From: Aquimarina sediminis
GTDB lineage: Bacteria > Bacteroidota > Bacteroidia > Flavobacteriales > Flavobacteriaceae
NCBI RefSeq assembly: GCF_002895435.1
Contig: NZ_POYJ01000004.1
Coordinates: 308,292 to 372,291 of the forward strand
DNA length: 64,000 nt
Direction: 5' to 3'
Under the pieces are notes generated by a model. It saw only the letters and a list, made by a program, of their open reading frames with translations. It did not search any database and was not told the origin of the DNA. Within the stretch, counting starts at the first letter, position 1, and every line of letters begins with the position of its first letter. The position numbers were made by a program, and so were the translations under genes. Shown here in pieces: positions 35,837 through 44,731 of the stretch.

Positions 35837-37792
35837 TTATATTGATAACTCTTCTTTAGCTTTTTTAAGTATCTCTTCATTAACCTTTACCTGATATCTT
35901 GTTTTTAAATCTTTCAACCATTTATTTTCTGTACTTTCCTGAAAATCATTAATAACTTCTCCTTTCGTTTCTTCAAAAGTCTTAATTCGGGAAGGTAACA
36001 CTTCTCTCACCATAATCAAAGTCATAAGATTTTCTTCTTCTGCAATCACAATATTTCCTTTCTTACCAGAAAAATCTTTTGGTAGAGCGTGCTCTCCTTT
36101 GATTAACTCCTCTTCAGAAAAAAGCACCAAAGAAGTATCTCCTTTGTTAATCTTCTTTTTAATCTCATCAACCGAGATTTGTTTTTCCAAAAGCTTCTGA
36201 ACTTTATCAATCACTTTATACTTAGATGATGAAGCTTTAAGAACCTTATACGTTTCATTTTGTGTATATCTATTTTTCTGAGCCTCATAGTACTTTTTAA
36301 GACCAATAGAATCGGTTTTAGACACATTCCATATTTTAGATTCCATAAGGTCAAAAAGCAAAAGACCATCTCGGTATTCTCCTATTACATTTGCATAATC
36401 TACATTATCATCTTCTAAATGTTCTTCATAATACCTAAGTAATGTTGAAGATTCAAATTTTGTATACATTTCATCTACAAATGCATTTGTATCTGCATAG
36501 TCACTAACTCTAGATTGATTTCTCTTTAAATACTGAGCAAAATCCTTATTTTTATATACCTTTTGTTTTAGCTTAAAAATTTCTTTTTTAAACATTTCAT
36601 TTTCTTCTATATCTCCTTTTTCTGTTGAGAGTATATCTGTAACTCTTTCTTTGAAATACGTAATGCTTTCCTCATTTTTAACAACGGAATACTTCTTTCT
36701 TAAAGAATTAATAAATGATGCTGTAACCAACTTAGATCTACTATCTCTTTTTATTTTTTTAGTAAGATCATCTTTTTGTTCTTCGAAAGTTTTTGGAGCA
36801 TGTTTTTCTATCAATTGAATAAGATGCCAACCGTACTTTGTTTTTATGGGTTTAGATATTTCTCCTTTTTTTTGCAAACCAAATGCTGTTTGCTCAAACT
36901 TCTCAGAGTTTAATGCTCCCTGTTCAAAACGCCTGATTTTACCTCCATCGATAGCTGTACTAGGGTCATCACTATATTGTTTTGCTAAAGAAGCAAAAGA
37001 CACTCCTTGTCTTAATTGTTGATCAAGTTCTTTTATTCGTTTTTCTGCCGCTTCAGAAGTTAGATTATCATTTATTGCAACCATAATATGCGCTACAGTA
37101 ACTTCTCCTAATTTTTTCTCTCTTTTATTAACTTTTACGATATGATATCCAAACTGCGTTCTAAATGGTTTTGAAATTTCTCCTATCGGGGTTTTATACG
37201 CAGCTTCTTCAAACGGATATACCATTCTAAAAACAGAAAACCATCCCAAATCTCCACTGTTTCTGACTACCGAAGGATCTTGGCTATACGCTTTTGCAAC
37301 CACATCAAAAGCTTCTCCCTTATTAATTTTGTTCCTTGCTTCTATAATTTTTTGGTAGGCTACTAGAGTATCTTTTGCAGATGCATTTGCCTTTACAGAA
37401 ATTAATATATGACTAGCATTAACCCTTTTTAAAGAACGCTCATATGCTTGTTTTAATAATGCATCAGAAGTCCTTGTATCTGTTAAGTACCCCTTTGCAA
37501 GTTGTTTTTTATAACCTTCTAATTCTCTTAAATATGTCTCTTTTTTATCTAAGCCCAGGTGTTTAGCCTCTTTTAACTTTAACTTATAGTTAATAAACAA
37601 ACTAAGGTACTTATCTATATTCTTTTGTGAATCGTCCTTGACTAAATCTATATTTTTGAGATACACCCTTTTAAACTCAGAAAAATAAACAGGATTCTGA
37701 TCTATAGTAAACAGCACGTCCTTTGTTTGTTGAGCATTAATCTGTGCAAAAAAAATACTTCCTAAAAAAAACAATAATACCTTTTTATTCAT
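35837..37792 (-). CDS. Periplasmic peptidyl-prolyl isomerase with two parvulin domains
   Basis: A 651-residue protein with a signal peptide (cleaved about residue 20, NAQ). An N-terminal helical region is followed by two parvulin (PpiC) modules: first 'ASHILISVKAN...SQDPSVVRNSGDLGWF...FGYHIVKVN' (about 125-222), second 'VAHIMVAIND...YSDDPSTAIDGGKIRRF...YGWHLIQLIEKH' (about 230-330). A long helical C-terminal half (330-650) resembles the chaperone part of PpiD-like proteins. It heads the foldase/MoxR operon and has a clear promoter 30 bases upstream. Confidence 0.92.
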   Translation of the reverse strand: MNKKVLLFFLGSIFFAQINAQQTKDVLFTIDQNPVYFSEFKRVYLKNIDLVKDDSQKNIDKYLSLFINYKLKLKEAKHLGLDKKETYLRELEGYKKQLAKGYLTDTRTSDALLKQAYERSLKRVNASHILISVKANASAKDTLVAYQKIIEARNKINKGEAFDVVAKAYSQDPSVVRNSGDLGWFSVFRMVYPFEEAAYKTPIGEISKPFRTQFGYHIVKVNKREKKLGEVTVAHIMVAINDNLTSEAAEKRIKELDQQLRQGVSFASLAKQYSDDPSTAIDGGKIRRFEQGALNSEKFEQTAFGLQKKGEISKPIKTKYGWHLIQLIEKHAPKTFEEQKDDLTKKIKRDSRSKLVTASFINSLRKKYSVVKNEESITYFKERVTDILSTEKGDIEENEMFKKEIFKLKQKVYKNKDFAQYLKRNQSRVSDYADTNAFVDEMYTKFESSTLLRYYEEHLEDDNVDYANVIGEYRDGLLLFDLMESKIWNVSKTDSIGLKKYYEAQKNRYTQNETYKVLKASSSKYKVIDKVQKLLEKQISVDEIKKKINKGDTSLVLFSEEELIKGEHALPKDFSGKKGNIVIAEEENLMTLIMVREVLPSRIKTFEETKGEVINDFQESTENKWLKDLKTRYQVKVNEEILKKAKEELSI

Positions 37793-37821
37793 AATTTCTA
37801 TATGATAAAGTCCTAACTGGA

Positions 37822-37851
37822 CAAAAATAATAATATTAAAATATTTTACAA
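37822..37851 (-). promoter_or_regulatory. Promoter of the foldase-MoxR operon
   Basis: On the minus strand TTG (37851-37849), 19 bases, then TATTTTTG (37829-37822): a full Bacteroidota promoter with the same spacing as the transketolase and tRNA-Lys promoters. It lies 30 bases before the ATG. Confidence 0.7.
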
Positions 37852-37959
37852 GTCCCTTTTCTAACGAAGCAAGTACCTCCTATAGTATGAGCTTTCAAAA
37901 TTTTTATGATCTCCGTATATTGTACCTTCATAATAAACCTAACAAACTACAACTTTATC

Positions 37960-38412
37960 ATGGAGTATTCACTTGATATTATAATAAAAAAACCCCGTAA
38001 TCACGTAATCGAAAAATTTGACAATGACGAAAACATAAGGCATTGGCAAAAAGGCTTTGTAAACATAGAACATTTAAGTGGTGAAAAAGGAAAAGCCGGA
38101 TCTGTATCAAAATTGACTTATAGAATGGGAAAACGTAAAATAGAGATGATCGAAACGATAACGCTACTAGATCTTCCTGAATCTATCCATCTTACTTTTG
38201 ATGCAAAAAATGTGTATAATATTCAAGAAAATTATTTTGAAGAACTTCCTGACGGGAATACTAAGTGGATTTCTAAAAATGAATTTAAATTTGGTGGTTT
38301 TATGAAACTAATGGGATTTTTGATGCCGGGAGCCTTCAAAAAACAATCATTATCATATATGGAAGATTTTAAAATGTTTGTAGAAGAAGGCAAAAGTGTA
38401 TTAGATGATTAA
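37960..38412 (+). CDS. SRPBCC-family (START-like) protein
   Basis: A 150-residue soluble protein of the Bet v1/polyketide-cyclase-like fold: 'MEYSLDIIIKKPRNHVIEKF' forms the first strand and helix, 'HWQKGFVNIEHLSGEKGKAG' and 'LTFDAKNVYNIQENYFEEL' the central sheet, and 'YMEDFKMFVEEGK' the long closing helix. These proteins bind hydrophobic ligands in a cavity. The ATG at 37960 is preferred to one at 37906, since the domain starts right there. It is not linked to an obvious pathway. Confidence 0.78.
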   Translation: MEYSLDIIIKKPRNHVIEKFDNDENIRHWQKGFVNIEHLSGEKGKAGSVSKLTYRMGKRKIEMIETITLLDLPESIHLTFDAKNVYNIQENYFEELPDGNTKWISKNEFKFGGFMKLMGFLMPGAFKKQSLSYMEDFKMFVEEGKSVLDD

Positions 38413-38494
38413 CACTAAGACTTAAAACCCTTTTAATGCATTAATTACTAAAACACATATCATCTTATTCAATTCAATCAAATACAAAAATACT

Positions 38495-38734
38495 TTGGAA
38501 AGAAAACTAAAATTAATATGGGATTTTAGAGGTCCTGCAGCTAGTAAAACAGCTCAACACCATGAAATTCATCTCAAAGAATATATTGCTTCAGAAAAAT
38601 TATCAATTGATATAACGGGCTATCAAAATCTTACCGACATGCACAGTATAGCTTATCTCATTGTTACCGATTCTGAAATGAAAAAAGTGCGTAATGCCCT
38701 AAAACCACACCGAGGACAACTATATGAAGGATAG
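38495..38734 (+). CDS. Small conserved protein with TTG start
   Basis: 79 residues beginning at TTG (ERKLKLIWDFRGPAASKTAQ after the initiator). No in-frame ATG exists before residue 50, and the N terminus looks complete and is recalled as conserved in flavobacterial relatives, so TTG is accepted. The sequence has 'HHEIHLKEY' and ends 'LKPHRGQLYEG'. No domain recognised; it has no signal or membrane segment. It sits between an SRPBCC gene and a Skp-like gene. Confidence 0.65.
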   Translation: MERKLKLIWDFRGPAASKTAQHHEIHLKEYIASEKLSIDITGYQNLTDMHSIAYLIVTDSEMKKVRNALKPHRGQLYEG

Positions 38735-38781
38735 ATTTTTAAAAAAAATAATTCGTGGCACGTATATTGTCTAAGACCTTA

Positions 38782-38789
38782 TATATTTG
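38782..38789 (+). promoter_or_regulatory. Candidate -7 element of the Skp-like gene
   Basis: TATATTTG, a full TAnnTTTG match, 28 bases before the ATG. No convincing -33 TTG at proper spacing. Confidence 0.5.
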
Positions 38790-38816
38790 CAAAAACTTAA
38801 AAATAAAAAAAATCAG

Positions 38817-39335
38817 ATGAAAAAAGTAATACTATCAATCTTAGTATTGATCGCAAGTTTTCAAGTAAATGCTCAGTCTAAAACCGGAACGATAGATACA
38901 GAGTTTATTCTTTCTAAAATGCCAGAGCTTTCTAAGGTTCAGGAGGATTTAAAAGCCTACAACACCAAACTTGAAGCCGAACTAAAAGTTAAAGTAGACG
39001 GCTACCAAGCTAAAGTTAAGGAGTATCAGGAAAAAGTCGCTTCTTTTACAGAGCCCGTAAAAAAGACAAAGCAAGAAGAGATTATTGCATTAGAAAATGA
39101 CATTGCAAAATTTCGCCAAAACGGATCTCAATTAGTCCAAATAGAGCAAAACAAATTATTACAACCTCTATACCAAAAGATTGGTAAAGCTCTTGAAGAA
39201 ACAGCAAAAGCAGAAGGATATACTCAGGTATTTACAATCACCACTAGTGGTCTAGCATACATCGATCCTAAGTTTGATCTTACAAAAACAATTATGACAA
39301 AATTAGGAATCAAAATAGAAGAGCCTAAAAAATAA
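38817..39335 (+). CDS. ompH: OmpH/Skp-family periplasmic chaperone
   Basis: 172 residues. The ATG at 38817 opens a clean signal peptide (KKVILSILVLIASFQVNAQ); an upstream in-frame TTG belongs to the -7 promoter box. The mature part begins 'TGTIDTEFILSKMPEL', then a long lysine/glutamate-rich coiled coil (about 40-120) that would form the tentacles of the Skp trimer, and ends with the small strand domain 'GYTQVFTITTSGLAYIDP'. It should hold unfolded outer-membrane proteins in the periplasm, a job related to the SurA-like genes encoded nearby. Confidence 0.9.
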   Translation: MKKVILSILVLIASFQVNAQSKTGTIDTEFILSKMPELSKVQEDLKAYNTKLEAELKVKVDGYQAKVKEYQEKVASFTEPVKKTKQEEIIALENDIAKFRQNGSQLVQIEQNKLLQPLYQKIGKALEETAKAEGYTQVFTITTSGLAYIDPKFDLTKTIMTKLGIKIEEPKK

Positions 39336-39352
39336 GTTCTAGTCAATATCAT

Positions 39353-39384
39353 AAAAAAACCACATCAATTGATGTGGTTTTTTT
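39353..39384. terminator. Bidirectional terminator between ompH-like gene and guaB
   Basis: A palindrome centred on CACATCAATTGATGTG, flanked by an A run on the left and a T run on the right, lying between two convergent stop codons. Confidence 0.85.
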
Positions 39385-39402
39385 ATGATATATTATCCTT
39401 AT

Positions 39403-40878
39403 CTATCTCCTGCTATAATTCGGAGATTCTTTGGTTATAGTTACATCATGCGGATGACTTTCATTAATACCACTAGCGGTAATTTTCACAAAACGTCCTT
39501 TGTCTTGTAACGTAGAGACATCTTTTGCTCCACAATATCCCATTCCTGCTCTTAATCCACCGATAAACTGATGAATACTTTCTACTAGGTCTCCTTTATA
39601 GGCTACTCTACCAACAATACCCTCTGGAACAAGTTTTTTGATATCATCCTCTACATCTTGAAAGTACCTATCCTTTGAACCTTTTTTCATTGCTTCAACA
39701 GATCCCATTCCTCTATAGGTTTTATACTTTCTTCCTTCATAAATTACTGTTTCTCCAGGAGATTCTTTGGTACCAGCCAAAAGTGATCCTAACATCACGG
39801 TATCTGCCCCAGCTGCAATTGCTTTAGGAATATCACCTGTATACCTTATACCACCATCTGCAATAACAGGTACTCCAGAGCCTTTGATTGCATTGGCGAC
39901 CTCTAATACGGCAGAGAATTGAGGAAATCCAACACCTGCTACCACTCTTGTTGTACAGATAGATCCTGGACCAATTCCAACTTTTACAGCATCGGCACCC
40001 GCTTCTACCAAATATTTGGCAGCATCGGCAGTTGCAATATTACCTACAATTACCTCTAGTTCAGGAAACTTTGCCTTTACTTCTTTTAATACAGCTACCA
40101 CACCTTTGGTATGACCATGCGCTGTATCAATAACCACAGCATCTACACCAGATTTAACCAAGGCTTCTGCTCGATCTACAGCATCTCCCGTAACTCCGAT
40201 AGCAGCAGCAACCCTTAGACGTCCAAGTTTATCCTTATTAGCCATTGGTTTTAGAGTTAACTTAGTAATATCTCTAAAAGTGATAAGACCAACTAATGTG
40301 TTCTCATTATCAACAACAGGTAACTTTTCTATCTTATTATTTTGTAAAATAACTTCTGCTTGCTGCAATGATGTTCCTTCTCCTACAGTTACCAAGTTTT
40401 CACTGGTCATTACTTCAGATATTGGACGTTGCTCATTTTTCTCAAAACGAAGGTCTCTATTCGTAACAATACCAATCAATTTATAGTTATCATCAACAAT
40501 AGGGATTCCTCCAATACTATGCTCTCGCATATTATTTTTGGCATCTAGCACTTTTGCATCTCTAGGTAAGGTCACCGGGTCTATGATCATACCACTCTCA
40601 GCCCTTTTTACTTTACGCACCTTGATTGCTTGTTCTTCTATAGTCATGTTTTTATGCAACACGCCTATTCCTCCTTCTTGAGCCATTGCAATTGCCATAC
40701 GACTTTCTGTAACCGTATCCATTGCTGCCGAAACAATAGGAACATTAAGTGTAATATTTCTTGTGAACTTAGTCCTAATACTTACCTCTCTAGGTAGCAC
40801 TTCAGAAAATGCAGGGACTAAAAGAACATCGTCGTAGGTTAAACCTTCTCCAACGATTTTGGAATCATGTGCTGTCAT
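39403..40878 (-). CDS. guaB: Inosine-5'-monophosphate dehydrogenase
   Basis: A 491-residue IMP dehydrogenase, which oxidises IMP to XMP with NAD in guanine nucleotide synthesis. It has '[19 protein letters not shown]' at the start, two CBS domains inserted at about 95-210, the catalytic Cys in '[17 protein letters not shown]', and the flap '[18 protein letters not shown]'. Everything is normal. Its 5' leader is unusual: a perfect 21-base palindrome directly before the ATG. Confidence 0.97.
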   Translation of the reverse strand: MTAHDSKIVGEGLTYDDVLLVPAFSEVLPREVSIRTKFTRNITLNVPIVSAAMDTVTESRMAIAMAQEGGIGVLHKNMTIEEQAIKVRKVKRAESGMIIDPVTLPRDAKVLDAKNNMREHSIGGIPIVDDNYKLIGIVTNRDLRFEKNEQRPISEVMTSENLVTVGEGTSLQQAEVILQNNKIEKLPVVDNENTLVGLITFRDITKLTLKPMANKDKLGRLRVAAAIGVTGDAVDRAEALVKSGVDAVVIDTAHGHTKGVVAVLKEVKAKFPELEVIVGNIATADAAKYLVEAGADAVKVGIGPGSICTTRVVAGVGFPQFSAVLEVANAIKGSGVPVIADGGIRYTGDIPKAIAAGADTVMLGSLLAGTKESPGETVIYEGRKYKTYRGMGSVEAMKKGSKDRYFQDVEDDIKKLVPEGIVGRVAYKGDLVESIHQFIGGLRAGMGYCGAKDVSTLQDKGRFVKITASGINESHPHDVTITKESPNYSRR

Positions 40879-40909
40879 CGCAATTAAAATTTAATTGCGG
40901 GCAAATATA
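40879..40909 (-). promoter_or_regulatory. guaB -7 element and leader palindrome
   Basis: On the minus strand TATATTTG (40909-40902) matches TAnnTTTG. Between it and the guaB ATG lies a perfect palindrome CGCAATTAAA-T-TTTAATTGCG (40899-40879), ending on the base before the start codon. It could be an operator, or a hairpin at the mRNA 5' end. Confidence 0.6.
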
Positions 40910-41248
40910 CGTCTTTTTTAAAGAATTCTTTGGTATATTCTTTTATTTTGACACCCAAAGACTATATTAAAAATATTAGTATCACCCAATTACATAACAT
41001 TTACCTAGTATTTACCCAATTAGTAGTTTAAAAACATGACTAGATATCCCCTAACCTATACATTGTTAAGTATTTAATTCATCTTATTTATAAATATAGC
41101 TTCCTAGATATTTCACACTCTTTTTGTTAACTATTTATTAACAAAACACTAATTATTAACATTTTTTTAATAATTATATAGTATATTTCACAATAGATAA
41201 CTTTTGATCTGTGCATCAATATTGTCTATGTCCCCAAAAAATAAAATT
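40910..41248. other. Intergenic stretch between guaB and the PAP2 gene
   Basis: 339 very AT-rich bases between divergent genes. No second promoter match, hairpin with T run, or gene was found. Confidence 0.5.
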
Positions 41249-42016
41249 ATGAAAACTATGCTATCTCTGGTGTTGATAGCCCTATGTATCAATACCGTAA
41301 GTGCTCAATTTACTGAAGCCCCCATTACAAACTCAGATTTTGCTAATACAAATCAAACGGAGTTTACTACAAAAAAAAGTGTGTCAACTAAAAGGATCCT
41401 ACCTGTAGCTCTAATAACTACCGGAATTCTCCTTTCTGCAAGTAGTTTTGAAAAATCATTACAAAAAGATCTAAGAAGATTAGTAGGTAATGATTTTTAT
41501 CTTAATATGGATGACTACACTCGTTATGCTCCTGTGGTAGAAATGTACTCTGCAGATATTTTGGGTGTAAAATCCAGGAATCACTGGTTCGATCAAACCA
41601 AAAACCTTGTTCTAGCTTCTGCTATTAGCAATGGAGTTTCTACATTATTAAAAAAAGAAATATACAAACCTAGACCAGGAGGTTCTACCAATGTTAATTC
41701 TTTTCCCTCGGGTCATACTACAACGGCATTTACTACTGCTACTGTGCTATTTGAAGAGTTTAAAGATACCAATCCTCTTTTGGCATATAGTGGATACATT
41801 TTTGCAGCTACCACAGGCAGTTTAAGAATGCTAAATAACATGCACTATCTATCTGACGTTTTGGTAGGAGCTGGTATCGGAATATTATCAGTAAAGCTGG
41901 TGTATCATTTTGAACATCTTATTGCCTGGAATCCTTTTAAAAAAATAGACGGATTAGCATTTGCGCCTCAGGTTAATATGGATTCTGTTGGGTTCTACCT
42001 TTCAAGAAGATTCTAA
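41249..42016 (+). CDS. PAP2-family membrane-associated phosphatase
   Basis: 255 residues; the ATG at 41249 starts a clean signal sequence (MLSLVLIALCINTVSA), while longer frames begin at TTG. The three PAP2 motifs are present: 'KKEIYKPRPGG' , 'SFPSGHTTTAF' and 'RMLNNMHYLSDVLVGAGIG', with the catalytic His in the last. It likely removes phosphate from lipid phosphates such as undecaprenyl pyrophosphate or phosphatidate at the periplasmic face. The mature protein has few membrane segments, so it may be periplasmic or loosely bound. Confidence 0.88.
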   Translation: MKTMLSLVLIALCINTVSAQFTEAPITNSDFANTNQTEFTTKKSVSTKRILPVALITTGILLSASSFEKSLQKDLRRLVGNDFYLNMDDYTRYAPVVEMYSADILGVKSRNHWFDQTKNLVLASAISNGVSTLLKKEIYKPRPGGSTNVNSFPSGHTTTAFTTATVLFEEFKDTNPLLAYSGYIFAATTGSLRMLNNMHYLSDVLVGAGIGILSVKLVYHFEHLIAWNPFKKIDGLAFAPQVNMDSVGFYLSRRF

Positions 42017-42174
42017 AGCTATATACATTTTTTTGTTATTAAAAAACAGTAAATAATCCTTAAGGGGGAATATCCCCTATCAATTTGCGTGTTTTCCCTC
42101 TACCATAGTATCATAATACACACTACTTTTGAATCAACATAACAATTAAAATTCACATCAAAAATTAATACATA

Positions 42175-42510
42175 ATGATCGTTTCTTATAAAATAGAAAG
42201 TTTTAGTATTCAAATTGTTAGCAATTATGCTGGTGGCGGGGGATATCAAATGGGACATGTATACCTGTATGGTCAAAACCAAGAGTATTTGGGGTATCTG
42301 GGAATCATCAAAAACGAAAAAGAACTACCACAAAACAGACAGCATCAGGACGGAGCGATAACTATCTATTTTCATGAAACCGAATTACAATCTATCCTAG
42401 ACACCCTTAGGAATGAAAGTCCTGTATCAATAAAATTTAACACAAATTCGAAATGGGGATCAATTGAAACAGGCAAAGAAACAGTAGGTAATGGGGGACT
42501 TGCTGCTTAG
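42175..42510 (+). CDS. Hypothetical protein
   Basis: 111 residues, not recognised. It has no signal peptide. It starts 'MIVSYKIESFSIQIVSNYAGGGG' as short strands and ends with a glycine-rich 'GKETVGNGGLAA'. A TACTTTTG (42124-42131) 43 bases before the ATG may be its -7 box. Its stop codon is the first triplet of an inverted-repeat element. It could be a small ligand-binding or secreted-antigen-like protein, but nothing supports a function. Confidence 0.6.
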   Translation: MIVSYKIESFSIQIVSNYAGGGGYQMGHVYLYGQNQEYLGYLGIIKNEKELPQNRQHQDGAITIYFHETELQSILDTLRNESPVSIKFNTNSKWGSIETGKETVGNGGLAA

Positions 42511-42688
42511 TAATTAAAAGATCTGAAAAAACATTAAGTACCATGGCTCTCAATTTACACATGGGCCAGCCAGAACAGAGAGTTAAAAAAATATAAATTG
42601 TGAAAAATGTAATTGGTTCGCAATCTGGTGACAGTGGAAGTGTGTAAACTTATGGCACCAAAAGTTTTTTCAGGTCTTTTGAATACTA
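42508..42688. repeat. MITE-like element with 37-bp terminal inverted repeats
   Basis: The arms 42508-42544 and 42652-42688 are inverted repeats matching at 30 of 37 positions, with an exact core CTGAAAAAAC / GTTTTTTCAG; TTTACACA (42554-42561) and TGTGTAAA (42641-42648) extend the symmetry inward. The element is 181 bp, has no coding capacity and lies between convergent genes. No clear target duplication flanks it. Confidence 0.6.
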
Positions 42689-42697
42689 TTATAAATA

Positions 42698-43231
42698 TTA
42701 CTGTAACTGTTCTAAAACTAATCGCACTCGCTCTTTTATCATGGTATCTCCTTCAATTTGAATTACTGGACATTTCAATTTTTTAATCCAGTTTTTATGT
42801 ACGGTAATACTTCGTCCATCAAAATCGGGATCATCATACTGTTTTGCCCAATCCAAAAAAGCCTCGGAATTAGACTTTACATTTTGATCCGTATACAATA
42901 ACGTCCCATACCTTTCTGCTTCTCTATCCATAAGACACTGTATTCTTATTGCAGGCGGAACATACAAAAACACAGCACAATCAAATATACTCTCCCAGTG
43001 TTTTCCCCAGCTTACCATTGAGCCACTTATAATAACTGATTTATGTAATTCTATATCCTTGATTATAGTTGTATTTCTTTTTAACAATGTAATTTTTTCC
43101 TGATATGGAGGATTAGTTTTTTTCCAATAATAATCATCCGCATCCAAATGTTTCCATCCTAATTCTTGTTCAAGATGGCTGGCTAATGTTGTTGTTCCCG
43201 ATCCAGAAGCACCGAATATGTGTATTTTCAA
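42698..43231 (-). CDS. P-loop nucleotide kinase-like protein
   Basis: A 177-residue protein related to adenylate/shikimate-type kinases. Walker A is 'GASGSGTTT' (residues 7-15), and 'HLDADDYYWKKTNPPYQ' resembles the substrate segment of the 'adenylate kinase-like' AAA_17/18 group. 'SVIISGSMVSWG' forms the next strand and loop, 'RYGTLL' a lid. The substrate is unknown. The leader region contains a strong hairpin terminator about 95-130 bases before the start. Confidence 0.82.
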   Translation of the reverse strand: MKIHIFGASGSGTTTLASHLEQELGWKHLDADDYYWKKTNPPYQEKITLLKRNTTIIKDIELHKSVIISGSMVSWGKHWESIFDCAVFLYVPPAIRIQCLMDREAERYGTLLYTDQNVKSNSEAFLDWAKQYDDPDFDGRSITVHKNWIKKLKCPVIQIEGDTMIKERVRLVLEQLQ

Positions 43232-43693
43232 GTAGCAAAGATTTATTATGAATATAAAAAAAACTAAAATACCAATTTACTCATTTTCTTACCTCTACAT
43301 ACCAAAAATTCATATCCGGTAACAAAAAAACGGAGTAGGTGTTTAAACTTACTCCGTTTTTAAAAATGGTTTACGTTTAGTTATATCAAAATGCAATTAT
43401 AACTAAGCTACAAATATAGCTCTTTATCAGATAACCGAATAAAAAATATCATTAAGCAAGGATCAATCTATAGTATGTGCTTAGGTATACAGAGATGATT
43501 TTATTTTTATACAATAAATTGAATAAGGCACTGGGCATAGGATCACCCTAAAACAATATTACCCCAAAAATTATCTATATTTCATCGAGTAAGAAGTGTA
43601 GTTGAGAGAAAATACTAGTCAAGAATCTATATTTTAACGATATTACACCTCTTTTTTTGTATCATAACATACTTAAACACACCTATATTAATA
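43232..43693. other. Intergenic stretch with orphan terminator and a conserved motif
   Basis: 462 bases between divergent genes. It contains a strong hairpin at 43324-43361, a minus-strand TATATTTG at 43418-43411, and a 34-base motif at 43580-43613 that recurs at 49300-49333. No gene was found. Confidence 0.55.
43324..43361. terminator. Orphan bidirectional terminator in a divergent intergenic region
   Basis: CGGAGTA / TACTCCG stem extended by A-T pairs, 12-base loop, seven T on the minus strand and five on the plus strand. It is upstream of both flanking genes, so it does not end either of them. Confidence 0.75.
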
Positions 43694-44731
43694 ATGATTA
43701 CTACTATATTCCTTAAAAACAGAATCCTAAAACATATCTCCTTTTGGTTTTTGTATTTATTAATGTGGGTATTACTGGATGTTTTATATGGTGTTTCGCT
43801 AGCAAATGCATCTTACAAATATTTAGGTTGTTTACTAGAAATCCCTCTGTATTATTTACATATGTACTATTTATGGCCTAAATATATAGGTAGTAAACGC
43901 TATTTATATTATTTTCTAACCTTTACTCCTCTTTTGGTCCTAAATTCACTCCTTGTTCTGGTTTTTCAGTACTATTTTGTATATCCTATTCTAATAGAGG
44001 TACCTAACCTTCCTCCTGACTATTTTTCTATTCCTAGGATTTTGAGTTTTGCAAGATCAATACTACTATGGTTTGGTCCTCCTACAGCTATAAAAATCTT
44101 ACATGACCATTATGAGAATAAAGTAAATCTTGAAAAAATACAAAAAGAAAAAAAGATCAGTGAATTAAATTTTCTAAGGTCTCAGATCAATCCGCATTTT
44201 CTTTTTAATACATTAAACAACTTATATTCGCTATCCCTAAAAGGATCAAAAAAAACACCAGATGCATTGTTGCAATTATCTAATTTACTATCCTATACCT
44301 TGTACGAAGGAAGTGAGGATAACATTCCTTTAGAAAAAGAGATTAAACATTTACATGATTATATTGAACTAGAAAGATTACGCTTTGGGAATCGTTTGAA
44401 TCTACTAATGGAAATGACAGGAAACTTTAATGAAGTAATGATCACTCCATTAATACTAATCCCCATAGTCGAGAATGCTTTTAAACATTGTTCTCTAAAC
44501 GAAAGAGGAAATGTCAAAATCCAAATAAAAATAGCTTTTCAAGACGGAGAACTACATATAAGTACTGTAAACCCTGTTGGAAATTCAAAAGATGAAAGTG
44601 ACCGAAACGGAATTGGAGTTCAAAATTTATCCAAAAGATTGCAGATCATTTATCCCCAAAAGCATATCTTTAGGTTAGAGGAACGATCAAATAAGTTCTA
44701 TGTTGACCTAAAAATTCAATTACGTGATTAA
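43694..44731 (+). CDS. LytS-type sensor histidine kinase
   Basis: A 345-residue inner-membrane kinase with four N-terminal membrane helices (about 14-34, 42-60, 70-97, 115-133) and no separate sensor domain. A short coiled coil leads to the His_kinase module: phospho-acceptor His168 in 'SQINPHFLFNTLNNLY', then a GHKL ATPase with N box 'VENAFKHCS' and G box 'NGIGVQNLSKRL'. It pairs with the response regulator that begins on its stop codon (TAATG). The signal is unknown. Confidence 0.93.
   Translation: MITTIFLKNRILKHISFWFLYLLMWVLLDVLYGVSLANASYKYLGCLLEIPLYYLHMYYLWPKYIGSKRYLYYFLTFTPLLVLNSLLVLVFQYYFVYPILIEVPNLPPDYFSIPRILSFARSILLWFGPPTAIKILHDHYENKVNLEKIQKEKKISELNFLRSQINPHFLFNTLNNLYSLSLKGSKKTPDALLQLSNLLSYTLYEGSEDNIPLEKEIKHLHDYIELERLRFGNRLNLLMEMTGNFNEVMITPLILIPIVENAFKHCSLNERGNVKIQIKIAFQDGELHISTVNPVGNSKDESDRNGIGVQNLSKRLQIIYPQKHIFRLEERSNKFYVDLKIQLRD

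Noticed and set aside
38787..38816. Upstream TTG start for the Skp-like gene
   Set aside because: It overlaps the TATATTTG promoter box, and the signal peptide starts at the ATG at 38817.
42052..42080. Hairpin AGGGG-GAATAT-CCCCT as a terminator of the PAP2 gene
   Set aside because: The stem is short and no T run follows.
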